A program made the position numbers and the translations under genes. The notes under the pieces are model-generated. The model was not told the DNA's origin and did no database searches. It saw nothing but the letters and a program-made list of their open reading frames with translations. Source: Muricea muricata (lineage: Eukaryota; Cnidaria; Anthozoa; Malacalcyonacea; Plexauridae). Taken from it: DNA of 64,000 nt. Shown here one piece after another: positions 12,410 to 23,389 of the stretch (position 1 is its first letter; the number at the start of each line of letters is the position of its first letter). Location of the stretch: positions 93,441,369 to 93,505,368 of the forward strand of contig OY979716.1 in the NCBI GenBank assembly GCA_963855995.1, written 5' to 3'.

Positions 12410-13270
12410 CACTGAGCACTGTCTTCCTAACCTGCAACAAAGCCCCCCCCTCCTACCTACCAAATTCATTAAATTCATTAATTGTTCTCCGCAGAGCTCT
12501 GAAAACATCTCCAAACGAGTCAATCAAGAAACTTTGGGAAGAAAATAGTGACAGCAAAAATATTCAGTACGACACTTCTAATTCCACTAAGCAAGTTCTC
12601 AAGGACTTCACCCTTTTTTACTAAAATAACGAAGTTTTCGTTTTATAACTCACTAAAATTTTGTCGGCGGCTCAGTCGATCCCTCCAAAAAACATATTCA
12701 ATATTACAATACGATTCATCAACCACTCTTCTCCAACTCGCCAAAACCTTACCAGATAAAGTTTGTCATAAACGTCAGACTGTCCGAAATGTCTAGCTCC
12801 AGAAACATTTCTGCACGTAGTAGCTGGTTGCCAATCGTACCAGGAACGATTTACGTAGGGACATGATTTTATTATATTGCACTTTCTCGCAACGATCCAG
12901 CAGACCATTGACGGCTCATGCCTTTACGTCGCTGTTCCGGGATACAAATATCAATGTGCAATCACTGGTGACACGCACCGTCCAAATTTGCTTCTATCTA
13001 CCTCGACCGAGACGCTCTATATTGTTGAACTTACAGTTGGCCTCGAATCGATTCTCTAAAATATAAAGTTGAACGCAAGAAATCAAAATATAAAGAATTA
13101 ATCAGAGAACAAAACAAACACTTTAAAACAGTAAAATTAGTAAATATTTCGATCAGTTCTCCTAGTGTTTTCGCTAGAGAATGTTCTAGTTTTGTGGAAA
13201 TGCTTAATACCCTTAATTTTCATAAGCATTATCGGAATTATGTATATTGTGCTACTACATGAAATATATA
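12410..13270 (+). pseudogene. Cassette A: relic of an R2-type (restriction-like endonuclease) LINE
   Basis: Split over several frames is the C-terminal part of a LINE polyprotein: ESIKKLWEEN-like, QYDTSNSTKQVLKDF, an INNSSPTRQNLTR-like stretch, CPKC..PETFLHVVAGC (a CCHC knuckle), RHDFI, TGDTHRPNLLLS and ELTVGLESI. Last comes NLSISSPSVFARECSSF, ending near 13260. CCHC + R..RHD + PD..E is the arrangement of the restriction-like endonuclease found in R2/NeSL-type LINEs; the clade is tentative. Related, better readable copies lie upstream of GPCR copies B, C and D. Confidence 0.6.
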
Positions 13271-13571
13271 ACACTGAAATTTCAACGTTTCAAAATCTAT
13301 TTACTACTTTCGCCACAGGAGCTTCAAAGCTTTAATGAACTACAATAAAGATATGCACAGACCTGTTTTTGAATGACATTTTTTGCCAAGATACATCTCA
13401 GTATATTTACCTATAAAAGATGACTTATAATATATGGATTTTCAATTAAAACATGATTAAAAAAATTTCAGTTAGTTTTTCCAGCTTTTGGTTGGAAATG
13501 CGAGCATGTGACATCTAAAACCTGCCTTATTTGTTACAATATAATTATCACTGCATATTGAAGACTGTCAA

Positions 13572-13797
<226 letters not shown>

Positions 13798-13799
13798 TA

Positions 13800-14148
13800 A
13801 GATGAAGACGAACTTGGTTTACTTCATACATTTATTCACTACAAATTTCTTGCGTATGCCAGGCAAAGCCTGCCACACTCTTCAGGAGACAGTGGCATCT
13901 GATCTGTTGGTTTTTATTATTCATAATCAAAATTTTAATTTGTATTCGCTCAACTGACCCAACACAAGCGAGTATTGTTATACATTGGCTTTACTGAGTA
14001 CACTAGAATGATTAACATCACAATCTGTGTTTTTGAAGCGACTTTAATACAGTGCTGATCGAGTATTGCGGAGTCTTTGTACATCTTCTGGACTAAAGTT
14101 GCCTTTTACCAGTTTACGCAAATCCTTTTCTCCATTTAATGTGGTCAT
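13800..14148 (+). promoter_or_regulatory. Conserved 5' flank of GPCR copy A
   Basis: Sequence shared with the region just upstream of GPCR copies B, C, D and E, including ccaggcaaagcctgccacac, gaagcgactttaatac and cggagtcttt. It probably contains the promoter/5' UTR, but I see no unambiguous TATA box. Conservation could also simply reflect recent duplication. Confidence 0.4.
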
Positions 14149-15027
14149 ATGGCGGAAACCAACACTACTGCTAGCATGGACAACGGATTCTCCTACTACA
14201 ATTTACCGCCTGTCATAATTTCTATAGTTAGACTGTCCTCAAATGTTTTACTTCTGGTCGCATTTATTAGTAAAGATCCTCTAAAATGCTTTAGAAATTC
14301 AGGAACATACCTTCTAATAAACCTTTCAACTTCCGATTTCATGACGTGCATATTCTCTTTGGCTCTCCATATTACACCAAGAACTAATGTTTTGTACCCT
14401 TATTTTTCTTTTTTCGTATTTTGGATGGGACTTACATCACTTGTATCGATTATTTCAGTATCTATTGATCGCTTCGTAATGGTTACATATGCGGTAAAAT
14501 ATCGCATTTTGATGAATGGTAAAGTTATGATCTTGTTGATTTCAGCCATTTGGATAGTAAGCTGTCCAATTCCTCTCTTTCAACTGCTTTCAGATAGATA
14601 TGACCTGGACAGCGGACGAGTACTTTACATTTTTTGTGTTATCATCATCATACTCTCGTCCGTTATGTACTCATCTACATACTACAAGATGAAAAGGCAG
14701 TCAAGGAGCATTGTTTTGCAAAACTCAAATGGAAATCGTGCACAAGAAATACGAATCCTTAAGGAAAAGCGATTTTTACGGACAATTATTATTATAGCAA
14801 GCATTGCTTTCGTTTGCTTTATTCCATATTTGGTATTCACCGTCTTATATTCTTATCTGGGTTTCCTGGAAGATAATCGACAAGCGTTGTTAATATTGCA
14901 GGCAGTGTGCATATCTATTTTTTACACTAACTTTGCAGTAAATCCATCAATTTACGTTCTGCGTTTGCCAAGATATCGAAAAACATTTTATATACTTTAT
15001 TGTAGAAGAAAGACAGCTTCCCATTAG
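14149..15027 (+). CDS. Orphan class A (rhodopsin-family) GPCR, copy A, intact
   Basis: 292 residues in one exon, a plasma-membrane receptor that would signal through G proteins; ligand unknown. A short N-terminus carries an NTT glycosylation site. Seven hydrophobic segments are seen, with family landmarks: SSN at TM1, LSTSDF (Asp of TM2), SIDRF in place of DRY at the end of TM3, FVCFIPY in TM6 and NPSIY in TM7. The tail is short and ends KTASH. There is no Cys at the TM3 start or in loop 2, so the usual disulfide is missing, as in melanocortin/adenosine-type (MECA) receptors; that affinity is tentative. An extra Ser codon sits after TM1 (FISKDPLK) relative to the sister copies. Confidence 0.88.
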   Translation: MAETNTTASMDNGFSYYNLPPVIISIVRLSSNVLLLVAFISKDPLKCFRNSGTYLLINLSTSDFMTCIFSLALHITPRTNVLYPYFSFFVFWMGLTSLVSIISVSIDRFVMVTYAVKYRILMNGKVMILLISAIWIVSCPIPLFQLLSDRYDLDSGRVLYIFCVIIIILSSVMYSSTYYKMKRQSRSIVLQNSNGNRAQEIRILKEKRFLRTIIIIASIAFVCFIPYLVFTVLYSYLGFLEDNRQALLILQAVCISIFYTNFAVNPSIYVLRLPRYRKTFYILYCRRKTASH

Positions 15028-15039
15028 GATCTTACTCTC

Positions 15040-15960
15040 CATACAGTGGCGTCAATCTGTCAGTTGATCCATTCTAGTTGGACAAAATTCTGTTTCACTT
15101 TAAGAATGCTTTTCGTGAAATTCACCACAACAAGATATCAATCGTAATTGACTATCACCACATCCCTGGACATATCAAACTGATTGCCAAAAGTTAATAT
15201 ACTGATTTTAAAATATCAATAATTACAAGAGAATTTCGTACCCTCTTCATACCAGTTGGCCGTGGCGTACTGCAGGGTGATAATCTCAGTCCTCTCCTTT
15301 TCAAAATGTGTTTCAACACATTTATACAACATATAAAAGTAGAAAAATATCGTCAATTTGGATATTCTTTGCAATTTCTAAAGCCTATTCACTGGTTTCA
15401 ATCTGCTGATGATGCAGCCGTCATGACTAGTCAAGAACAAGAAAATCAACATCACCTAAATCATTTCTCTTTTTGATGTCAAGATTTTTCGGCTTGAAAA
15501 ATGTTACACCTTTGGCATAAAAAAACCTCTAGCTAAACAAAATCAGTCCATTACCTGCCTAAGCTTCTTATTAATAACAAACTAATACCAAAGATCGGGA
15601 TCGCTAAAGCTTTTCAATATTTAGGAAGACACTTTAGTTTCAACATGTCTGAGGAGGAACACGTGCCTGAACCAATATCACTTGTTGAAGATCTAATGGC
15701 TGATATTGACTCATAGTCCCATAAACCCAAAATCGCAATTATCATGGTATTCTACAGTTTCCAATCTGTCGAAAATCTGGTCATTGAAAACGTTCAAAAG
15801 TGAACAGTTACATCTGTAATTGGCTTGGCACACCTACAATCAGTGACTTAATTGGTGGAGCGACTAAGCTAAATCTGAACTGTAAACGGCCTCCCCTCTT
15901 TTCAAGGTTGTGAGACTACAATATCAGTTAAATTCTATCTCATTTTGCGTTTTGTGTGAT
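15040..15960 (+). pseudogene. R2-type LINE, reverse-transcriptase relic
   Basis: Broken RT domain: LDQ-F-like entry, DYHHIPGHIKL, SIITREFRTP, PVGRGVLQGDNLSPLLF, IHWFQSADDAAVM (ADDAA is the catalytic box), then INNKLIPKIG and AFQYLGRHF. Several stops and indels. It is followed in the same orientation by the endonuclease relic at 16090-17230, so both may be parts of one insertion. A second copy of this RT piece is at 38140-38575. Confidence 0.7.
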
Positions 15961-16875
15961 ATTGATATTTCCTGGGCAACTAAATACCACATTGAACAGG
16001 GGGAAGGGGGGTTTAAGCCCTAACATAATTCTGCTAATAATTACGAAAATCTTTTTTCAAACTGGGTGTCCAATGTTTCAATGTCACTGATTGTATATTC
16101 GGAACACTGAGCACTGTCTTCCAAACCCGCAAAAAAGCCCCTCCCCACTATCTATCAATTTTATAACTGTTTTCTACAAAGCTCTGCAAACATCTCAAAA
16201 CGAGTCAATCAAGAAACTTTGGGAAGAGAATAGCAACAGCAAAAATATTCAGTGCGATACCTATAGTTCTACTAAGCAAGATCTGAAGGACTTTTGCTCT
16301 GGACAAGAGGGACAAATTGCATAATCAGTTATCCTGTCTTTTTTACTAACATTACGAAGTTTTTAACATTACAAAAATTTTGTCGGCGGTTCAGTCGAGC
16401 ATTCCGCAAAACATTCAACTTTACAATGCGATGCATCAACAACTCTTCTCCAACTCACCAAAACCTTACCAGATGGCGTTAGTCATAAACGCTAAACTGT
16501 CCGAAATGTCTAGCTCCAGAAAGACTTCTGCACGTAGTAGCTGGTTGCCAGTCGTACCTGGAACGATTTACATGGAGACATGATTGTATATTGCACTTTC
16601 TCGCAACGATCCTGCATACCATTGATGGCTCATGCCTTTACGTCGACATTCCGGGGTACAAATGTCAATGTGCAATCACTGGTGACACGTACCGTCCAGA
16701 TTTGCTTCTATCTACCTCAATCGGGACGCTCTATATAGTTAAACTTACAGTTGGCTTCAAATCGATTCTCTAAAATAAAGTAGAACGCGAGGAATCAAAA
16801 TATAAAGAATTAATCAGAGAACAAAACAAACACTTTAAACAATAATTTGTAAATCTTTCGATCAGTTCTCCGAGT

Positions 16876-16883
16876 GTTTTCGC
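16876..16883. repeat. Target-site duplication gttttcgc (left) of MITE
   Basis: Repeated exactly at 17087-17094. Cassettes A and C carry the uninterrupted sequence. Confidence 0.9.
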
Positions 16884-17086
16884 CAGTGGCGGATCTAGCG
16901 TAAGTCAAAATAAATTACCACAGCTCATTCTAGGATATATTTAGATTTTAAAATACCTTCAAAGCAACTTCATTAGTTAGATTCTATTCTTTTGATATTC
17001 ATAACCTATGGCATTGTTATAAAGTTATTTTGAATTTAAAATTGAGCTGCTATGATTTATTTTGACTTACCCTGGATCCGCCACTG
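16884..17086 (+). mobile_element. hAT-type MITE, 203 bp
   Basis: Terminal inverted repeats start cagtggcggatc and extend ~30 bp (through gtaagtcaaaataaat). There is no coding capacity. A perfect 8-bp target duplication and the CAGTGGCG terminus are typical of hAT elements. A relative of the same length lies at 62666-62868 in the opposite orientation. Confidence 0.93.
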
Positions 17087-17919
17087 GTTTTCGCCAGAGA
17101 ATGTTCTAGTTTTATAGAAATGCTTAATGCCTTTAATTTTTACAAGCATTATCGGAATTAAGTGTACTGTGCTACTGAATTTGTATGCTGTGCTACTACC
17201 TGAATTATATAAGACTGAAATTTCAACATTTCATAATCTATTTACTACTTTAGCTACTGGGGCTTCAAAGCTTTAATAATCAACAATAAAGATATGCACA
17301 GCGCTGTTTTTGAATGACATTATTTGCCAAGATACATGTCAGTCTATTTACTTATAAAAGATAACTTATAAAATATAGATTTTCAATGAAAACATGATTA
17401 AAAAATTTCAATTAGTTTTTCCAGCTTTTGGTAGGAAATGCGAGCATGTGACATTTAAAACCTACCGTACTTTTAGCAATATAGTTATTAAAACTGCATT
17501 TTGAAGACTATCAAAAATATGTACATAGAGCAAGATAAAGACAAACTTGGTTTACTTCACATATCTATTCACTACAAATTTGTTTCGTATACCAGGCAAA
17601 GCCTGCCACACTCTTCAGGAGACAGTGGTGTCAATCTGTCGGTTTTGATCCATTTGTCGCTTTTATTATTTATAATTAAAATTTTAATCTAAATTCGCTC
17701 AGTTGACCCAACACATGCGACTATTGTTGTACATAGACTTTACTGAGCACACTAGAACGATTAACATCACAATCTGTGTTCTTGAAGCGACTTTAATACA
17801 TGCAAGTGTTGATCGAGTATCGCGGAGTCTTCGCACATCTTCTGGAGTAAAGTTGCCTTTTCCCAGCTGACGCAAATCCTTTTCTCCATTTATTGTTGTA
17901 TCTTCCTCAATGTGGGCAT

Positions 17920-18793
17920 ATGGTGGAGACCAACACTACCGCCAGCATGGACAACGCATTCTCCTACTACAATTTACCGCTTTTCATAATTTCTATAGTT
18001 GGACTGGTCTCAAATGTTTTAATTCTGGTCGCATTTATTAAAGATCTTCTAAAATGCTTTAGAAACTCAGGAACGTACCTTGTAATAAACCTTTCAACTT
18101 CCGATTTCATGACGTGCCTGTTCTCCTTGGCTTTCTATTTCACACCAAGAACTAATGTTTTGTACCCGTATTATTCTTTTTTCGTATTTTGGATGGGACT
18201 TGCATCATTTGCAACGATTACTTCAGTATCTATTGATCGCTTCGTAATGGTTACATATGCGATAAAATATCGCATTTTGATGAATGGTAAAGTTATGATC
18301 TTGTGGATTTTAGCCATTTGGATTAAGCTGTGCAATTCCTCTCTTTCGACTGCTCTCAGATAGACATGACCCGGACAGCAGACGAGCACTTTACATTTTT
18401 AGTGTTATAATCACCATACTATCGTCCGTTTTGTACTCATCCACATACTACAAGTTGAAAAAGCAGTCAAGGAGCATTGTTTTGCAAAACTCGAATGGAA
18501 ATCATGCACAAGAAATACGAATCCTTAAGGAAAAGCGATTTTTACGGACAATTATTATTATAGCAAGCATTGCTTTCCTTTGCTTTGTTCCATATTTGGT
18601 ATGCAGCGTCTTATATTCTTACCTAGGATTCCTGGAAGATAATCTACAAGCCTTCTTGGTATTGCAGACAGTGTGCACATCTATTTTTTACATCAACTTT
18701 GCAGTAAATCCATCAGTTTATGTCATGCGTTTGTCAAGCTATCGAAAAACTTTTTATATACTTTACTGTAGAAGAAAGGCAGCTTCCCATTAG
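17920..18793 (+). pseudogene. Orphan class A GPCR, copy B, frameshifted
   Basis: Same family as copy A. The ATG at 17920 (MVETNTTASMDN) is the likely start; an in-frame extension upstream to 17893 is not shared by the family. The frame is open through TM4 (AIWI), where two bases are missing near 18322 relative to copy C. This brings an early stop at 18361-18363. The rest (to KAASH, 18793) is readable in the second frame, with FCLVPYL in TM6 and NPSVY in TM7, and I see no other lesion. A single recent frameshift, or a sequencing error, explains it. Confidence 0.82.
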
Positions 18794-18799
18794 GATCTG

Positions 18800-19080
18800 A
18801 CTCTCCACACTATATCACGAAGCTCACAGTGGACATGAACTTATTGAAAAAGAAGTGCTCGTAGAGTAGAACAGAATACATTTTGTTTGAATCAGAATAT
18901 CGAGTTTCCACGAAGACCATCAAAAAGCCCTTGAGATTAGCGACATTTTTTATGTATATAACTTCTTTTATGGGTATAACTTGCGAATTTTCATAGCCAC
19001 ATTTTTCAAACATGCGAGACCTGGAAAAGTTAAATTTTGGCATTTGCAGGCCCTTGCCTCTAAGTTTGCATTCCCTTTAA
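18800..19080. other. Start of the GPCR 3' flank, cassette B
   Basis: Shares ggacatgaacttattgaaaa, ctcgtagagtagaac and catcaaaaagcccttgag with the 3' flanks of copies C, D and E. It diverges after ~18960, where the duplicated module 19080-20900 begins. Confidence 0.6.
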
Positions 19081-20900
19081 TACGTAGAGAATTTGATATT
19101 TGTTTGTCGAAAAACTCGGCATCATAAAGGCGAAGAAATTCCGTACATTTATGAGGTAAAAACTGTTTTCAGCTTGTGTTTGATTTGCTAGAAACAGATA
19201 CAGTCTGGCAGAGGAATTCTGGAGATAAACAAATTCATAAATTCAAAGTATAATTACAAAATAAAATTTGCATATCAAAGCAAAAGCGCACAGTTCAAAC
19301 TAATTTCTTCTACGTCTCTGTGATTATTTAAGCATAGCGAATTTCGATTGTGCTAGTCAATGGTCTTGTATTCTACTAGGCCAAACGTTTCTCGCTGTGA
19401 AAGAAAATGTTAATTAATTTTTATAAACGCCCTTTTAATTTCTAATAAACTTCTAGCTCATGTAAAGATCTATCCATAATGATCTTTATACTTTATTAAA
19501 GTACCTGACTAAACAATATAGAACTACCAATATGAAAGCATGTACAACGTCTACAGCCGATCGTCCATGTGTTTTCTACACGTGTCCGTGGGCGCAAATG
19601 CATTGTCCTGCGGCCCTAAACTATAGCCACTACACATTATTCAATGGATGAAAAATATCAAGAACCTAATTACATAAAAATATGAATTATGATATCAAAG
19701 GTGGCTACTAGTTACCCACTGGTTTCTCTATTAAATCCATGTGTCGATTTAACTTACAATAACTCTGCGCGATAAAACGCGGTGGTACTTTATCACGACA
19801 CGCGTATATTCGCATATTGTTTTCTCCCCAAGCCAACGGCGCAAAGCGTCGTTCCGGACGTTAGCCCGGGGCGAGGGTACTAATTCCGCCTGGCTATTTA
19901 CACCCGGAAAAAGAAAAGCATTAGCGAAGTCTGAAGTTCCAGGCGTATGGCCATAGATATAGGAGACATAGATTGCTGACGTATACCTAGCGGAGGAGGG
20001 GTTAACAAGAGAAATCCAACAAGGCGGAACAAGAGGGCAAAAGCTTATAGACTCTATTACAAAATCGACAATTTTTTGCAAATTTTGCCGTCCCTTTGTT
20101 TCGAAACTCATCTGATCAAGTTTTATGTGAAGGAGGAACAAAACGCAAAGATTTTAAGCGTATATTTGAGTGAATTTGATGAAAAGTCGCGAAATTATTT
20201 ATCGATAAAAGTTCATGTGAAATTGTCTCTTGGTGAGTTCGAGCGTTTCATTGCCTGAAATCCTCGCTATGTTCACAGATAGCCTCTTGAATGGTTTCCT
20301 ATATTTGTAACACACATTCTGAAAACAAGAGAGGAATAGTATGAGAAATATTTGTCGAATCACTAATATCAATTTACTTTCACTTCATCAGTTACTGAAA
20401 ACTGCAAGATCAGCACCAATTTAGTTTAAAAATGAGCAAGAACATTATTAGCTTGGAGACACTATGATGATAGTTATGATCATGTCTTTATGATTTACAG
20501 ATGTATTTGAGGTAAAGGTGCTCTAGCATATCTGATATAGCCCTAACCAGCAAATTATATACAAAATTTACTTGAAAAAATACCACATGAATCCAGTTAA
20601 TTTTATTATTACTTTAATGTGACACCTAATTTTGTACATCCAAGAATAATAGTGAGAATTTAATGAGAAGATATTGTGAAACATAGTTATGTCCTATAAT
20701 AATATACAACAATGCAGTTCAGAAAATATATCACCAAACTTGTGTTTAAGAAATAACTCTCCACACTTGCATAAAAGTATAAATAAACAGCGTAAAATAA
20801 TATTATATTAAAAAGAGAACAATTGTTTGTACAATAACTTTTTTCATTTTAAAATCTGAAATGCATATCTGTAAATTATGAATTAAAAACTGTCCCCTAT
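19080..20900 (+). repeat. Segmental duplicate, copy 1 (partner 27840-29900)
   Basis: About 1.8 kb that recurs in direct orientation at 27.84-29.90 kb: shared stretches include ggcgaagaaa...ccgtac near the start, a GC-richer block with cccggggcgagggtactaat, and tgtcccctatatctatg at the end. The second copy has ~250 extra bases around 28920-29330. Both copies directly precede a GPCR cassette (C and D), so they belong to one larger tandem duplication. Confidence 0.8.
20040..20260 (+). CDS. Possible short exon or gene fragment in the duplicated module
   Basis: Unknown protein. A 60-90 residue plus-strand frame reads LPSLCFETHLIKFY.KEE, then NAKILSVYLSEFDEKS, then KVHVKLSLG.FE. It is conserved in the duplicate at 28566-28844, where it is the longer version and ends NPRYLNR. 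Differences between copies partly preserve the frame, which hints at coding but is weak. No family recognised. Confidence 0.25.
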
Positions 20901-20939
20901 ATCTATGTGCATGGCCGCAATGGCTGACAAACGAACGGT

Positions 20940-21830
20940 GGTTCAAACGGCGCAACAAAGCCCCACTCTCTATCTATCAAATTCTTTAAAATCATTAAAT
21001 GTTCTCCGCAAAGCTCTGAAATCATCTTCAAACGAGTCAATCAAGAAACTTTGGGAAGAGAATAGCAACAGAAAAAATATTCAGTACGACACCTATAACT
21101 CCACTAAGCAAGTTCTCAAGGACTTTTGCTCTGGACAAGAGGACAAATATCATAATCAATTAACTTGTGTTATTTACTAAAATTACGAAGTTTTCATTTT
21201 TCAAACTCACCAAAACTTTGTCGGCGGCTCAGTCGAGCCTTCCGAAAGACATATTCAACTTTACAATACAATACATCAACAACTCTCATCACACTCGCCA
21301 AAACCCTACCAGATGGGGTTTGTCATTAACGTCAGATTGTCTGAAATGCCTAGCTCCAGAAAGACTTCTGCACATAGTAGCTGGTTGCCAATCGTACCCA
21401 GAACGATTTACGTGGAGACATGATTTTATATTGCACTTTCTCGCAACGATTCTGCAGACCATTTACGGCTCAAGCCTTTACGTCGATGTTCCGGGGTACA
21501 ATTGTCAATGTGCATTCACTGGTGACATGTACCGTCCAGATTTGCTTCTATCTGCCTCCACCGGGACGTTCTAAATTGTTGAACTTACATCTGGCTTCGA
21601 ATCGATTCTCCAAAATAAAGTAGAACGGGAGAAATCAAAATTTAAACAATTAATCAGAGAACAAAACAAACACTTTAAAACAGTAAAATTTGTAAATCTT
21701 TCGATCAGTTCTCTTAGTGTTTTCACCAGAGAATGTTCTAGTTATGTAGAAATGCTTAATGCTCTTAATTTTCAAAAGCATCATTGGAATTATGTATACT
21801 GTACTACTACCTGAAATACCTAAGACTGAA
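20940..21830 (+). pseudogene. Cassette C: relic of R2-type LINE endonuclease region, best preserved
   Basis: Two overlapping frames give the clearest copy. 20905-21180 reads NESIKKLWEENSNRKN and KQVLKDFCSGQED. 21167-21574 reads INNSHHTRQNPTRWG, then a CCHC knuckle CLKCLAPERLLHIVAGC (CX2CX7HX4C, ~21338-21388), FTWRHDFILHFL, DVPGYNCQ, then TGDMYRPDLLLSAS. The PD and later Glu/Asp positions fit a PD-(D/E)XK restriction-like endonuclease of R2-type LINEs. The RT part is absent, so the element is 5' truncated. Confidence 0.65.
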
Positions 21831-22099
21831 ATTTCAACGTTTCAAAATCTATTTACTACTTTCGCCACAAGAGCTTCAAAGCTTTAATGAACAACAATAA
21901 AGATATGCACAGTGCTATTTTTGAATGACATTTTTTGCCAAGATACATGTCAGTATATTTACTTATAAAAGATAACTTATCATATATAGATTTTCAATTA
22001 AAACATGATTAAAAAAATTTCAATTAGTTTTTCAATCTTTTGGTAGGAAATGCGAGCATGTGACATTTAAAACCTGCCGTATTTCTCACCCAATATAAT

Positions 22100-22483
22100 C
22101 ATTACTGCATATTGAAGAATATCAAAAATATATATATAAAGAGTAAGATAAAGACAAACTTGGTTTACTTCATACACTTAATCACTACAAATTTGCTTCG
22201 CCTGCCAGGCAAAGCCTGCCACACTCATCAGGAGACAGTGGCGTCTGATCTGTCGGTTTTTATTAATTATAATCAAAATTTTAATTTGTATTCGCTCAGT
22301 TGACCCAACACAAGCGAATATTGTTATACATAGGCTTTACTGAGTACACTAGAACAATTAACATCATAATTTGTGTTCTTGAAGCGACTTTAATACAGCG
22401 CTGATCGAGTATCGCGGAGTCTTTACACATCTTCTGGACTAAAGTTGCCTTTATCAGTTGACCCAAATCCTTTTTGTGGGCAT
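22100..22483 (+). promoter_or_regulatory. Conserved 5' flank of GPCR copy C
   Basis: Matches the flank of copy A (ccaggcaaagcctgccacac; cgctgatcgagtatcgcgga). Here the TA tract is only a few units. It is a promoter candidate by position only. Confidence 0.35.
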
Positions 22484-23359
22484 ATGGTGGAGACCAACAC
22501 TACTGAAAGCATGGACAACGGATTCTCCTACTACAATTTACCGCTTGTCATAATTTCTATAGTTGGACTGGTCTCAAATGTTTTACTTCTGGTCGCATTT
22601 ATTAAAGATCCTCTAAATTGCTTTAGAAATTCAGGAACATACCTTCTAATAAACCTTTCAACTTCCGATTGTATGACGTGCGCTTTCTCTTTGGCTGTCT
22701 ATATTGCACCAAGAACTAATGTCTTGCACCAGTTGCTTTTCTTTTTGGTATTTTGGATGGGACTTGCATCATTTGTATCGATTACTTCAGTATCTATTGA
22801 TCGCTTCGTAATGGTTACATATGCGATAAAATATCGCATTTTGATGAATGGTAAAGTTATGGTCTTGTGGATTTCAGCCATTTGGATATTAAGCTGTGCA
22901 ATTCCTCTCTTTCGACTGCTTTCAGATAGATATGGCCTGGACAGCGGACGAGCGCTTTACATTTTTAGTGTTATCATCATCATACTCTCGTCCGTTATGT
23001 ACTCATCTACATACTACAAGCTGAAAAAGCAGTCAAATAGCATTGTTTTGCAAAACTCAAATGGAAATCGTGCACAAGAAATACGAATCCTTAAGGAAAA
23101 GCGATTTTTACGGACAATTATTATTATAGCAAGCATTGCTTTCGCTTGCTTTATTCCATATTTGGTATTCACCGTCTCATATTCTTATCTGGGTTTCCGG
23201 GAAGATAATCGACAAGCGTTGTTGGTATTGCACGCAGTGTGCATATCTATTTTTTACATCAACTTTGCAGTAAATCCATCAATTTACGTCCTGCGTTTGC
23301 CAAACTATCGAAAAACATTTCATATACTTTATTGTAGAAGAAAGACAGCTTCCCATTAG
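22484..23359 (+). CDS. Orphan class A GPCR, copy C, intact
   Basis: 291 residues from the ATG at 22484 (MVETNTTESMDNG). An upstream in-frame ATG at 22445 would add 13 residues not conserved in the family. Seven membrane segments; landmarks are VGLVSN (TM1), LSTSDC (TM2 Asp), SIDRF (TM3), ACFIPY (TM6), NPSIYVLRLP (TM7) and a KTASH C-terminus. The TM3/loop-2 disulfide cysteines are absent, as in copy A. One-exon gene with no lesion. Copies A and C are the only two intact members here and differ mainly in the extracellular parts and TM2-TM3, where a ligand would bind. Confidence 0.88.
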   Translation: MVETNTTESMDNGFSYYNLPLVIISIVGLVSNVLLLVAFIKDPLNCFRNSGTYLLINLSTSDCMTCAFSLAVYIAPRTNVLHQLLFFLVFWMGLASFVSITSVSIDRFVMVTYAIKYRILMNGKVMVLWISAIWILSCAIPLFRLLSDRYGLDSGRALYIFSVIIIILSSVMYSSTYYKLKKQSNSIVLQNSNGNRAQEIRILKEKRFLRTIIIIASIAFACFIPYLVFTVSYSYLGFREDNRQALLVLHAVCISIFYINFAVNPSIYVLRLPNYRKTFHILYCRRKTASH

Positions 23360-23389
23360 GATCTGATCCACAAAGCTTACAGTTGACAT

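Larger units (their letters stand above)
16090..17230 (+). pseudogene. Cassette B: relic of R2-type LINE endonuclease region
   Basis: Same content as in cassette A: SIKKLWEENSNSKNIQ, DLKDFCSGQE, INNSSPTHQNLTRW, WRHD-like, TGDTYRPDLLLSTS and LYIVKLTVGFKSIL. The knuckle region is frameshifted. A hAT-type MITE (16884-17086) is inserted in its 3' part, inside the codons for the SSPSVFARE segment. Confidence 0.62.

Noticed and set aside
19749..20141. Minus-strand 130-residue frame
   Set aside because: Crosses the GC-richer block and runs antisense to the more conserved plus frame; the duplicate at 28.3-28.6 kb does not keep it open.
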